Assembly (NCBI RefSeq): GCF_902460415.1
Contig: NZ_CABPTY010000004.1
Span: forward strand, 1 to 64,000
DNA length: 64,000 nucleotides
Direction of reading: 5' to 3'
Source: Campylobacter_A concisus_Y
GTDB lineage: Bacteria; Campylobacterota; Campylobacteria; Campylobacterales; Campylobacteraceae
The notes beneath the pieces are model-generated. The model did no database searches. It had not been told where the DNA came from and saw only the letters and a program-made list of their open reading frames with translations. Each line of letters begins with the position of its first letter. The stretch's first letter is position 1. This document shows positions 43,992-53,600 of this stretch, piece after piece. The position numbers and the translations under genes are program-made.

Positions 43992-44017
43992 ATTTGACTG
44001 CAAAAGCAGCCAAATTT
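43990..44017 (-). terminator. Terminator after yedE
   Basis: AAATTTGGCTGC-TTTT-GCAGTCAAATTT in the minus-strand sense gives a twelve-pair stem with one G-U pair and a T tetraloop, 3 bases after the yedE stop. Confidence 0.8.
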
Positions 44018-44020
44018 ATA

Positions 44021-45079
44021 TTATGCTTTTTTAGTAAAAACTCCGACATAAATAGCATAGATAAAGCCGATCGCTACGGCATATGGAGCGTAAGAAGTGA
44101 TACCAGCTGGTGAGCTTGCAAGTATGAAGTTATGGCTTATCGCAGCGCCTGCTCCCATGCCTAAGACAAATACAGCTGAGCTTAAATTTCCAGCTCCCAT
44201 TTGCACTAAATGTTTGCCTGGGCAGCCATAACTTAGGCTAAAGCAAAGACCAGCGAGTGTCATACTAAGAAAGTTCCAAAGAATGTCATTGTGGGCGATA
44301 GGTTGAGCCTCAAAGCCAAATTTGTATTGATTTAACACTAAATTTGTAATGCTAGCAAAAACAACAACCGATACGATACCGTAAAACATCGAAAAATCAC
44401 GCTCAAAAACTTTGCTGATCGCACCAACCGAACAAAATTTGCTTCTTTGCATAAAAATACCAATAACAATGGCGCAAATAAGTGAGATAAAGATATTTGC
44501 ATGCTGTGAGCCTGGACCTTTTTCTGAGCTAAATAATGCACCATTATCGCCAAGCTTTAAACCAAAAACAAGGGCTGCTAAAAGTAAAACAGCAATAATT
44601 AATGGTAAAAAGGCAACTGGTTTTGTAGTGGCATCATTTTCAGGTATAACATAACCATTTTTCTTGAAAAATCGTCCAACAAAAACGCCGGCAAATAGAC
44701 CGACAAGGCCAGCAATAGCAGTCATATCTCCGCCACCAAGGCGCAAAAACGCTCTCCATGGGCAGCCCAAAAAGATAAGGCAACCAATCATAGCAAACAC
44801 ACCTAGGAAAAATCTAGAAAATGCTGCACTGCCAGATACTGGAGTGAAATTTCTACTCCAAAGCATGCTAGCTAAAAAGCCTCCAATGATAAGCCCTAAA
44901 ATTTCAGGTCTTAGGTACTGCACTACTTTGGCTTGATGAAAGCCAAAAGCACCTACGCTATCTCTTAAAAAGCAAGCCGCGCAAACGCCCATATTTGCTG
45001 GGTTACCAAAATAAACAAGCACTGGGCCAAGAATGCCTAAGCTTGCACCTGCGATTATGTAAAGCACTGTTTTATTCAT
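44021..45079 (-). CDS. yedE: YedE-type putative selenium transporter
   Basis: 352 residues and about ten membrane helices in two related halves. Each half has the sulf_transp (DUF395) motif with a cysteine-proline turn: FLGCPWRAFLRLGGGD in the first and SYGCPGKHLVQMGAGN in the second. Extra cysteines lie at VCAACFLRD near residue 35 and SKFCSVGA near 215. Members with this architecture that co-occur with selenophosphate synthase and YedF are proposed to import a selenium compound. selD and yedF lie about 11 kb away, which supports that. Transport has not been shown by anything in the sequence. Confidence 0.88.
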   Translation of the reverse strand: MNKTVLYIIAGASLGILGPVLVYFGNPANMGVCAACFLRDSVGAFGFHQAKVVQYLRPEILGLIIGGFLASMLWSRNFTPVSGSAAFSRFFLGVFAMIGCLIFLGCPWRAFLRLGGGDMTAIAGLVGLFAGVFVGRFFKKNGYVIPENDATTKPVAFLPLIIAVLLLAALVFGLKLGDNGALFSSEKGPGSQHANIFISLICAIVIGIFMQRSKFCSVGAISKVFERDFSMFYGIVSVVVFASITNLVLNQYKFGFEAQPIAHNDILWNFLSMTLAGLCFSLSYGCPGKHLVQMGAGNLSSAVFVLGMGAGAAISHNFILASSPAGITSYAPYAVAIGFIYAIYVGVFTKKA

Positions 45080-45214
45080 GAATATTCCTGTGTATAGGGT
45101 AAAATCAAACTGATTTCTTAAACGATATTTTAATAATCATTAAATAAAACAAAGATTAATTTTTTTAAGAGCAAAGTAGATAAAATATGCAAAAATTTCA
45201 TAAAAGGGATAAAA

Positions 45215-46414
45215 ATGAAAGATTTTATGAGTTACGCAGATAGCCTAAAAATTTTAAAAGATACAATAAATGCGTGGGAAAAGGTCGAAAAAGTAGCCAT
45301 CACGGACGCACTTGATAGAAATATCGCCTACGACGTGACAGCCACTGAAAATTACCCAGCAAAGCCGGTTTCAGCGATGGATGGATACGCTTTTGCCTTT
45401 AAAGATGGCCTAAGCGAGCTTGAGCTCATCACAGACCTGCCCGCTGGAAGCGACAAAGGACTAGTCATAGAGGGTAGTAAATGTGTAAAAACTTTCACTG
45501 GCTCACTAATGAGCGAAGGCACTGATACTCTTGTGCCGGTAGAAAATGTCGAGGTTAACGGCTCAAAAATACTCATCAAAAAGAGTGTGCCAAAGGGCTT
45601 TGCTGTGCGCGAAGTGGGGGAAAGTTACAAAAAAGGTGAAATTTTAATAAAAAAAGGCGCTCGTCTAAGCTACGCTGAGATAGCACTTCTTGCTGAGCTT
45701 GGTGTCTTTCACGTAAGCGTTTTCATACGCCCAAGAGTGGCGATACTAGCGACTGGTAGTGAGATAAAAGACCTTGGCGAGCCACTAGAAAATCCAGCAC
45801 AAATTCACAGCTCAAATCACGTAGGCATCGCTATGCAGATACGCAAAATGGGTGCGGAGCCGATCCTTTGCGAGATCGTAAGAGATAAGGCCGAGCTTGT
45901 CGAAAAAGCGATCATAAACGCACTAAAATCAGCTGATATATTAGTGACGACTGGTGGCATAAGCATGGGTGATTACGACTTTGTAAAAGGCGCTTTAAAT
46001 GAAAATTTTAGTCTTATCATCGAAGGTGCTGCCATAAAACCGGGCCGTCACATCAGAGTGGCAAAGTCAGGCGATAAATATATCTTTGCACTGCCAGGAT
46101 TTCCGTACTCGGCAATGGTTATGTGTGTGCTTTACGTAAGGGTCTTAATAAATGCGTGGTTTGGTCAAGAAGAGCCAAAGATAACGGCTATAATGGACGA
46201 AGACTATAAAAAGCGTTCACCATTTTTAGAATTTACGGCTGTAAATTTAGAAAATCGTGAAGGAAAAAATTTTGTAAATCTAAATGGCAAAAAGCTTGGC
46301 AGTTCAGCAATCGTAAATAACTTAACAAACAAAGCCGCACTTTTAATGATCCCAATGGATAAAGAATTTCTCAAAAAAGGAGAGATAGTAGAAGTATTGA
46401 TGATGCCTTGTTAA
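45215..46414 (+). CDS. moeA: Molybdopterin molybdenumtransferase
   Basis: MoeA inserts molybdate (or tungstate) into adenylated molybdopterin. The 399-residue protein shows PAKPVSAMDGYAF near residue 45, VPVENVEVNG near 108, the MoCF-binding motif VTTGGISMGDYDFVKG near 245, and GRHIRVAKSGDKYIFALPGFP near 290. The last domain is beta-rich, as usual. The moco made here would serve the formate dehydrogenase, and the bis-guanylyl form needed by FdhA requires MobA from elsewhere. The gene is followed after 17 bases by the TerC gene. Confidence 0.95.
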   Translation: MKDFMSYADSLKILKDTINAWEKVEKVAITDALDRNIAYDVTATENYPAKPVSAMDGYAFAFKDGLSELELITDLPAGSDKGLVIEGSKCVKTFTGSLMSEGTDTLVPVENVEVNGSKILIKKSVPKGFAVREVGESYKKGEILIKKGARLSYAEIALLAELGVFHVSVFIRPRVAILATGSEIKDLGEPLENPAQIHSSNHVGIAMQIRKMGAEPILCEIVRDKAELVEKAIINALKSADILVTTGGISMGDYDFVKGALNENFSLIIEGAAIKPGRHIRVAKSGDKYIFALPGFPYSAMVMCVLYVRVLINAWFGQEEPKITAIMDEDYKKRSPFLEFTAVNLENREGKNFVNLNGKKLGSSAIVNNLTNKAALLMIPMDKEFLKKGEIVEVLMMPC

Positions 46415-46431
46415 AATTTTAAGGATAAAAG

Positions 46432-47433
46432 TTGAACGCATTAGAAATTCAAACAATTATAGTTTTTCTTATAATGGCATCACTTGCCTTTGGAATAGAT
46501 CTTTTTGCTCATAAACATGATGAGAAAATTTCACTAAAACAAGCTGGCATTTGGTCTATCTTTTGGATAGGAGTTTCAGTACTTTTTGGCATATATTTAT
46601 ATTTTGAGCGAGGCAGTGAAATAGCAAGTCTTTATTTTGCAGGATATGCGCTAGAAAAGTCGCTCTCAGTAGATAATCTTTTTGTGATGATGGCGATTTT
46701 TTCATGGTTTAAGATACCTGAAATTTACCGCCACAGAGTGCTTTATTTTGGCGTTATAGGAGCTATGATATTTAGACTCATCTTTGTAGCCGTAGGTACG
46801 ATGCTTTTTGCCATCTCGCCTTGGATGGAGCTAATATTTGCAGCAATAGTCGCATATAGTGCCGTAATGATGATAAAAAAAGATAAGTATGATGAAGATA
46901 TAAAAGATTATTCAAACCACGTAGCTTATAGGGCAGTTTATCGCTTCTTTCCGGTTTTACCACAGCTTTTTGGACATAGTTTTTTTGTTAAATTTAGCGA
47001 AATTTCTAAGCAAATTTCAGATAGTCAAAAAACTACTCTTAACGATCAAATTTTAAGGCTAAAAGCCACTTGGATAGCAACACCATTATTCTTGTGTCTT
47101 TGTGTGATTGAGCTAAGCGATGTGATATTTGCTTTTGATAGCGTTCCAGCTGTCATTGCTGTAAGCAAAGATCCTATCATTGTTTATTCAGCGATGATAT
47201 TTGCGATACTTGGGCTAAGAACGCTTTATTTTGTGCTTGAAGCACTCAAAAATTTTTTAAAGTATTTAGAAATTTCTGTGATCGTGCTTTTATTTTTTAT
47301 CGCAGCAAAGCTAGCTGTAAATGCGACTGCTCATATCTTTCATATCGGTTTTGAAATTTCTGCACAAATTAGCCTTTTTATCATTCTAACCATCCTTGGA
47401 GTTGGGGTCGTAGCAAGTTTGGTTAAAAAATAG
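46432..47433 (+). CDS. TerC/Alx-family membrane protein
   Basis: 333 residues from a TTG start with AAGGAT upstream, and eight or nine membrane helices. The TerC features are LEKSLSVDNLFVMMAIFSWF, the charged loop PEIYRHRVLYFGVIGA, and SDVIFAFDSVPAVIAVSKDP with acidic residues inside the membrane. Members export metal ions (manganese in the Alx group) or support protein export. The sequence is closest to the Alx-type long form. It may be co-transcribed with moeA, but no functional link is obvious. Confidence 0.92.
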   Translation: MNALEIQTIIVFLIMASLAFGIDLFAHKHDEKISLKQAGIWSIFWIGVSVLFGIYLYFERGSEIASLYFAGYALEKSLSVDNLFVMMAIFSWFKIPEIYRHRVLYFGVIGAMIFRLIFVAVGTMLFAISPWMELIFAAIVAYSAVMMIKKDKYDEDIKDYSNHVAYRAVYRFFPVLPQLFGHSFFVKFSEISKQISDSQKTTLNDQILRLKATWIATPLFLCLCVIELSDVIFAFDSVPAVIAVSKDPIIVYSAMIFAILGLRTLYFVLEALKNFLKYLEISVIVLLFFIAAKLAVNATAHIFHIGFEISAQISLFIILTILGVGVVASLVKK

Positions 47434-47551
47434 CTACCACAAAAGTATACAAGCTAAAGTTAGGCAAGCTTAAAATTAAAAATTTATAAGCATAGCACTT
47501 TATGTTTGATGTCTAAATTCTTTAAATTTTACTTGCTTGTGCAAAAATTTA

Positions 47552-48118
47552 TTACTGTATATTTATGCTACCGGCTGGAGTTGGCATATCGCCTTTTTCA
47601 TCAGCAAATGGTGGCCCTTTTTGAAGCAAAGTGGTGATCTCAGATGCTACTTTTGGATCCATTTTTGCCATGATAGTTGATATCTTTTTGGCATCAAGAG
47701 CATAAAGTATGGTGGCTGCGTTTGATCTAGGCATTTTAGAGAGCACCTCAGCTGCCGCGCCATCTTTCATCTTAGAATATGACTCATTGACTTTATCACT
47801 AGTCATTGTGCGAAGCTCTTTTAAAATTTTCTCATTTTTGGCGACCACTTCATCGATCTCTTTGCGTTTTTGCTCGATCACTTTCATTGTCGCATTTAGA
47901 TCAGCTTCTTTTTTGGTAAGCTTTTTATTATTTTCTTCATAGGCTGCTACCGAGCTTGCGCGAAATACTTCTAAAGCTTGGCGCTGTTCATCTATGATCT
48001 CAAGTTCCTTTGAAATTTCTTCTTTTCTAGCTTCAAAAATTTGCGTACAGTCAACTGGTACTTCAAAACAAAATGCAAAATTTAAAATAGTTAAGAGTAA
48101 TAAAACCGCTCTCATCAC
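47552..48118 (-). CDS. MotE-like secreted protein with MgtE N-domain
   Basis: 188 residues with a signal peptide (MMRAVLLLLTILNFAFC). A long coiled coil covers about residues 30-110, then an MgtE-type N-terminal domain follows (MKDGAAAEVLSKMPRSNAATILYALDAKKISTIMAKM). This is the build of MotE, a periplasmic chaperone-like flagellar protein. Its gene overlaps fliJ by 4 bases, which supports a flagellar role. In C. jejuni the counterpart (Cj1496c) lies in the same place. No lipobox is evident. Confidence 0.85.
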   Translation of the reverse strand: MMRAVLLLLTILNFAFCFEVPVDCTQIFEARKEEISKELEIIDEQRQALEVFRASSVAAYEENNKKLTKKEADLNATMKVIEQKRKEIDEVVAKNEKILKELRTMTSDKVNESYSKMKDGAAAEVLSKMPRSNAATILYALDAKKISTIMAKMDPKVASEITTLLQKGPPFADEKGDMPTPAGSINIQ

Positions 48119-48537
48119 AACTCGCTCTTAGTTGTAAATTTCATCACTGCAAACTCATCAAGCGCAAGTGCTTCGGCTTTTTGTATGCGTTTTATCTCTT
48201 TTTTAAACTCTTCTTTTTCTAGATATTTCATCTTTTCGTACTCTAAATTTGCATTTTTATATTTATGTTCGTAATGCGAAACCTCTTTTTTAGCTATTTC
48301 AAGGCTCTCTTTGCAGGCATTTAGCTCTTGCCTTGCTATCTTTATAAACTCTAAATTTTCCTTTAGCTCGCCTATATTGCCACTTTTTGGTAAGCAAAAC
48401 TCCTCAAGCCTTGCTCTTAAATGTACTAAATTTTCTTCAAAATTTCTTACATTAAGCCTAGCAACGGCGAGCTTTGCCTCTACCTTATCCATCTCTTGTT
48501 TTTTTACGCGGACGATAGAGGTAAATTTGCTTTTCAT
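48115..48537 (-). CDS. fliJ: Flagellar export protein FliJ
   Basis: A 140-residue, fully helical, charged coiled coil typical of FliJ, the stalk-like part of the flagellar type III export ATPase that links FliI to FlhA. The N-terminus KSKFTSIVRVKKQEMDKVEA resembles known FliJ proteins, which is the main evidence besides context. It overlaps the purA stop by 4 bases and the MotE-like gene by 4 bases, forming a small flagellar block inside a purine operon, as in C. jejuni. Confidence 0.8.
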   Translation of the reverse strand: MKSKFTSIVRVKKQEMDKVEAKLAVARLNVRNFEENLVHLRARLEEFCLPKSGNIGELKENLEFIKIARQELNACKESLEIAKKEVSHYEHKYKNANLEYEKMKYLEKEEFKKEIKRIQKAEALALDEFAVMKFTTKSEL

Positions 48538-49784
48538 CTAATGATCGTATCGCTTCTTTCAGGGCTTGTTGAAATGTAGCCGATCTTTACGCCAGTTAGC
48601 TCTTCTATTCTCTCGATATAAGCTCTTGCATTTGCTGGTAAGTCTTCATATTTGCTTATGCCTTTTACGCTATCCCAGCCTGCAAGTTCTTCATAGATAG
48701 GAGTTGCATTTTCAAGATCTGTTGGCATATAATCGATAGTTTCACCATTATATTGATAAGCTTTGCAAATTTTTACCACTTCAAATCCATCAAGTACATC
48801 AAGCTTCATAAGCGCATAAGTATCGATACCGTCAAGCCTTGAAGCATATTTTACACTCACAGCATCAAACCAGCCACAACGTCTGCGGCGGCCTGTTGTT
48901 GTGCCAAATTCCTTACCGATATCACACATCTTATCGCCACTCGTACCTTTATCTTCTGTTGGGAAAGGACCAAAGCCAACACGAGTCGTATAGGCCTTTA
49001 TGACGCCTATTACTTCACCGATTTCTTTTGGATTTAGTCCAAGACCTGTGCAAGCACCTGCACTTATGGTATTTGAGCTAGTTACGTATGGATATGTGCC
49101 ATGGTCGATATCTAAAAGCGTGCCCTGAGCGCCTTCAAGTAGGACTTTTTTATCTTCATCTAGCGCTTTCCAAACTAAATTTGTAGTATTTGCGATAAAT
49201 GGAGCTAAAACCTCTTTATATCTTTTTAGCTCTTCAAGCAATTCATTCTCATTAGGAATTTTGACACCAAGTGCGTCAAATACGCATTTGTTTGTCTCAA
49301 AATCATGCATCAAAGCATCGCACAAACGCTCTGGCTCAAGTAGCTCGCCTACTCTGTGACCACTTCTACTTATTTTATCAGCATAAGTTGGTCCGATGCC
49401 TTTGCCAGTCGTACCGATTGCTTTTTCGCCTTTTAGTCTCTCTTTTGCTTGATCGATTTGGCTATGGTAGCTTAGATTTAAATGTGCTTTATCACTAATA
49501 TAAAGCCTCCCCTCTAAATTTTCAAACTGAGCCATTTCAGTGATTAACACTTCTGGGCAAACAACAACGCCATTGCCAATGATGTTTATGATATTTTTAT
49601 GCAAAATTCCGCTTGGAACAAGGTGAAGCGCGTATCTAACGCCATCAACCCAGATCGTATGGCCGGCATTGTGACCACCTTGTGAGCGACAGATCATGTC
49701 ATAGTTTAGTCCTAGCATATCAACTATCTTGCCTTTACCCTCATCACCCCATTGAACTCCAACTACTAAATCAGCCTTTCTCAT
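48534..49784 (-). CDS. purA: Adenylosuccinate synthetase
   Basis: PurA makes adenylosuccinate from IMP, aspartate and GTP, the first committed step to AMP. The 416-residue protein begins with DLVVGVQWGDEGKGKIVD, the GTP-binding loop with catalytic aspartate, followed by SQGGHNAGHTI. It then carries GTTGKGIGPTYADK around residue 120, VTSSNTISAGACTGLG near 235, and TTGRRRRCGWFD near 295. Normal length. It starts just downstream of the HisZ-like gene. Confidence 0.97.
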   Translation of the reverse strand: MRKADLVVGVQWGDEGKGKIVDMLGLNYDMICRSQGGHNAGHTIWVDGVRYALHLVPSGILHKNIINIIGNGVVVCPEVLITEMAQFENLEGRLYISDKAHLNLSYHSQIDQAKERLKGEKAIGTTGKGIGPTYADKISRSGHRVGELLEPERLCDALMHDFETNKCVFDALGVKIPNENELLEELKRYKEVLAPFIANTTNLVWKALDEDKKVLLEGAQGTLLDIDHGTYPYVTSSNTISAGACTGLGLNPKEIGEVIGVIKAYTTRVGFGPFPTEDKGTSGDKMCDIGKEFGTTTGRRRRCGWFDAVSVKYASRLDGIDTYALMKLDVLDGFEVVKICKAYQYNGETIDYMPTDLENATPIYEELAGWDSVKGISKYEDLPANARAYIERIEELTGVKIGYISTSPERSDTIIR

Positions 49785-49786
49785 TC

Positions 49787-50653
49787 TTACTTCCTTAAAT
49801 TAATTTTTTCTTCTATCAATGCATCTGTATAAACAGCAAAACCACTATTTATTTTTCCGTCTATTTCGTAGCTACCGCCACTTGCTATTATGCTGTTATT
49901 TCTTAAAAATCTAAAAAATAAACTATCGTAATATCTCATTTTCGAGTAATATAGCGGAACTATTCTTAAATTTTTATATTCTAAAGCGCTGGCTAAATTT
50001 CTCAAATTTTCAAGCGGTTCTTTTAGTTTACTTGGAGAAATTTTAATCACTTCATCCAGTTCATCAACTGACTTTAAAAGAGCAAGAGCGCTTAGCCATG
50101 GAACATTTTGAGATAAAATTTTCTCCATTTGCCCATTTTCAAAAATTTCAATAGGCACGCTTAAAATTTCACAAATCACTCTTGGAATTTGTATATTGCT
50201 CACTTGCAAAAATGTATCCATTTTTAGCTCATCAATAAGCTTTGCTACGATATTTATGCTTTTTAAAACATCATTTTCACCGATTAGTTCGGCTCCGATT
50301 TGATAAATTTCTTGGCTTGGATAGCGAAAGACCGGCTGGATATAAAACCATCTTTTTGATTCGTTTGCTTTTAGCCTTCTAAGCACGATCCTTACAGTAT
50401 CTACCGTGCTATCAGCTCTTAGGCTTATTTCGTGATTTAGACTATCGCTAAAACGCAAAAGATTTGTCGCATCTACACTTAAATGCTGGTGATATGAGAA
50501 AAATGGCGTTACGATCTCACTAAAGCCTTCATTTTCTAAAATTTCACTAGCTTTTTGCTCGATCTGCCTCTTTAGCTTTGCGCTACTGGCAAAGTACAGC
50601 TTGCTTCCATTTGGGATTTCGTGCTCATAAACATTTAAAGCATTTTCATTCAT
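49787..50653 (-). CDS. HisZ-like ATP phosphoribosyltransferase regulatory subunit
   Basis: 288 residues with the class II aminoacyl-tRNA-synthetase-like catalytic fold and no anticodon domain. Visible parts are IVTPFFSYHQHLSV, FSDSLNHEISLRADSTVDTVRIVLRR, and WFYIQPVFRYPSQEIYQIGAELIG. It looks like HisZ, which makes the short form of HisG work. Its gene starts one base inside the stop of the large signalling gene and is followed by purA after 2 bases. HisZ would be informative only if HisG here is the short form, which is not in this window. Confidence 0.8.
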   Translation of the reverse strand: MNENALNVYEHEIPNGSKLYFASSAKLKRQIEQKASEILENEGFSEIVTPFFSYHQHLSVDATNLLRFSDSLNHEISLRADSTVDTVRIVLRRLKANESKRWFYIQPVFRYPSQEIYQIGAELIGENDVLKSINIVAKLIDELKMDTFLQVSNIQIPRVICEILSVPIEIFENGQMEKILSQNVPWLSALALLKSVDELDEVIKISPSKLKEPLENLRNLASALEYKNLRIVPLYYSKMRYYDSLFFRFLRNNSIIASGGSYEIDGKINSGFAVYTDALIEEKINLRK

Positions 50654-53600
50654 TATTTATTCGCTCCACTCAAATTTAGATCATTATCGCATAATAAAAT
50701 TGCCTCATTAGCTAAATTTATTACGTTCTCTTTGTCTATTTTTACAAGGATCGTATCTAAAATTTCAGCTAATTTTTCATTTATTGTTCTGATATCATCT
50801 ACTTGATTTGCTATTTCGCTTTTTAATTTTTCACTTATTTTTTCATCGCATTTAAGTAAATTTATCAAACGAGTCATAAGCTCTTTTACGCCTACTATTT
50901 TGCAAAGCATATTGTAGTTCTCATCATCTTGAAAATTTCTTACATTTAGTGGAGATGATAGAGTGAATTTAAATTTTAGTACGTCATCCAGGCTAAGCTC
51001 TGGTGCAAAAAGCCGTCCTTGAAATCTACTAAAGCCAAATCCGACAAAAATTTCAAGCATGCTTTTATCTTCTAAATTTTTTATCATGACATCAAAATCA
51101 AATGTATCTGATACATACTTTATCATACGTATGGTCTTTAGCGCTTCTACTGAATCAAAAATTTGTTTGCAAAATCTTTTATCTATATTAAATCTATTTG
51201 TTTTTAACATACCTAAAGCTTCTACCGAGCCTGAATAAGACGCAAAATCATCAAGCGAAAAGCTAACGCCTAGCTCCTTATAAGCATCAATATATCTAAC
51301 AACATCATCTAAATTTACGCCACTTGCGGAGTCAACGATGTCTATGATTAGCCCATTAGCGTCTAGTTGCTCATCTTTTAAAAGCTTTTTAAATTTCTCA
51401 AAAAACTCAGAAGTCATTAGCTTTTTAATGCATAAATTTACTCTAACTTTTGCATTTATCCCCTCTTTTAGCCATACAGCCCTAGCTTTTAAAGCATATT
51501 TTAGTGTAAATAGTGCAATAGCAACAACTGCTTTTGAGCCTTTTGCAAGTGGTAAGAAATCTGATGGCCTTAATATCTTATCGCCATTTTTCCATCTAAT
51601 AAATGCCTCAAAGCTGCTAACTTCCCCACTTTTTATATCAATCTCAGGCTGATATAGCAAGAACATCTCGCCAGCATCGATAGCTTCAATGATCTTTGAG
51701 TCATCTCTATATTCATTTTTAAAGTACGTATCTTTTTTCGAATTAAATACATAATATTTATTTTTTCCATTAAGCTTTGCTTGATACATAGCCCAATCAG
51801 CTCTTTCAATTAGATCATCAACACTAAGTGCATCGCTACTTAAGCTAATACCAATACTTACGCTAAGTTTTTTCTCGTCATCATCAATAGAAATTTTACT
51901 CTGACCCACTCTTAAGATATTTTCAGCAGTTTCGTAAATTTCTCCCAAATTTTCATAAGGCATAGCACCTATAAACTCGTCCCCGCCTATTCTCGCAAAT
52001 ATTCCTTGTTTTGGGAAAATTTCATCTATTTTTTTTGAAATTTCTATTAGGATTTTATCACCTACTTGATGTCCATATCCGTCATTTATTGATTTAAAAT
52101 TATCAAAATCAACATAAAAAGCTGCTATTTTTAAGCTTTTTTTTGCTTGTTTTAGCAGATTTTCTAGCTTATTGAAAAGTAAAAATCTATTTGGTAACCC
52201 AGTCAGCGTATCGTGATACGCGATAAATTCGAGATATTCTTTATTGTAGCAGTCATCATTTGCGCTTGAAGCTAACAATATATATCCCTCTTGATCGCCA
52301 AATGCGTTTAAAAGCTTACTTATACTTATAACTTCGAGTCTATTTTTGCTTCGAACATCATGAATAAGACCTTGCCAAAAGCCAGTTATTTTAAGTGAAT
52401 TTAAAATTTCATCTTTAATATCTTTTAGTCCGTTTTTAAAATTAATTATATCTTTTGAGTAAATTTTCTCTATAAAATTTTTATCTCTAGAAATATCAAG
52501 CGTATCGAAAAAAGCGTCATTAGCATCTATAATCCTAAACTCATCATCAAGCATAATAATTTGCTCTTTTGCGTATGAGAAAATTTTTGCTAAAAGGTCT
52601 TGATAAGAAAAAAAACTATTTTGCACACTAAGATCTTGCATTGTGCCTTTTATGACGCTTGCTTCACCATCATAAAAAGCTATTGATTTTGCTCTAATCC
52701 TTACATAAATAATCTCTTTATCAGCCCTATAAAAACGCACTTCGCCATCATATACTTCACCTTTTTTTATAAGGTCAAAAAAGTCCTTAAAGCTTACAAA
52801 TTCATCTACAAATATAGTTTTTGCACGTTCAAAATTTATACTCATATCCCCATTTAATGCATATCCGAGCGACTTGGCAATAGCATTTGGGATATAAAGG
52901 GTGTCGCTTTTTTTATCCCATGAAAAGACAAGCGCTTGGCTTGCCCAAAGTATGCTTTGAAAATATTTTAATTCAGCATCATATTTTTCTTGCAACTTTG
53001 CTATATCGCTTAGGTCATTAAAAAAGTAGATGATTTTTTGCTCTTTGTCAGCACCATTATCTATAAATTTTACTTTTATTTTAAATGGTGTTTTGTTATT
53101 TTCGTTTGTTTGCATATTAGCTACGAGATTGATTTCGCTATTTTTGCTACCTTTTTCAAAGAATTTTTTAGATTCATTAGAAATATTTACAGCAAACTCA
53201 TCTAAACTTTCAGGGCTTATTAGATCTTTTAAATTTATAAGCTTCTTATCTTGCGGGACTTTAAAGACACTATCGATATTTTGCGTACTTCTTACGATAG
53301 AAAATGGATCGCTGCTTAATGCTTCTGCTATTACATTTGGCGATAAAAAAGAATAATCATTTATTGCTTCGTTATCCTTTTTCGTAAATTTTTCATCGTC
53401 AAGCTCGTGTATAAGCATAAAATTTAGCCTAGAATCCCTTAGCTCGATCTGCGACTCTTGTAAAAATCCCTCCTTAGTGCCGCCATCTTTTGTTCTTAGC
53501 TTGATTTTAAAACTCATATCGCTATTTTGAGCGTCTTGTTTCATTTGCATAAACAATGCAAAATCGCCATCTATTAAATTATTTAAATTTAGCTCTATAA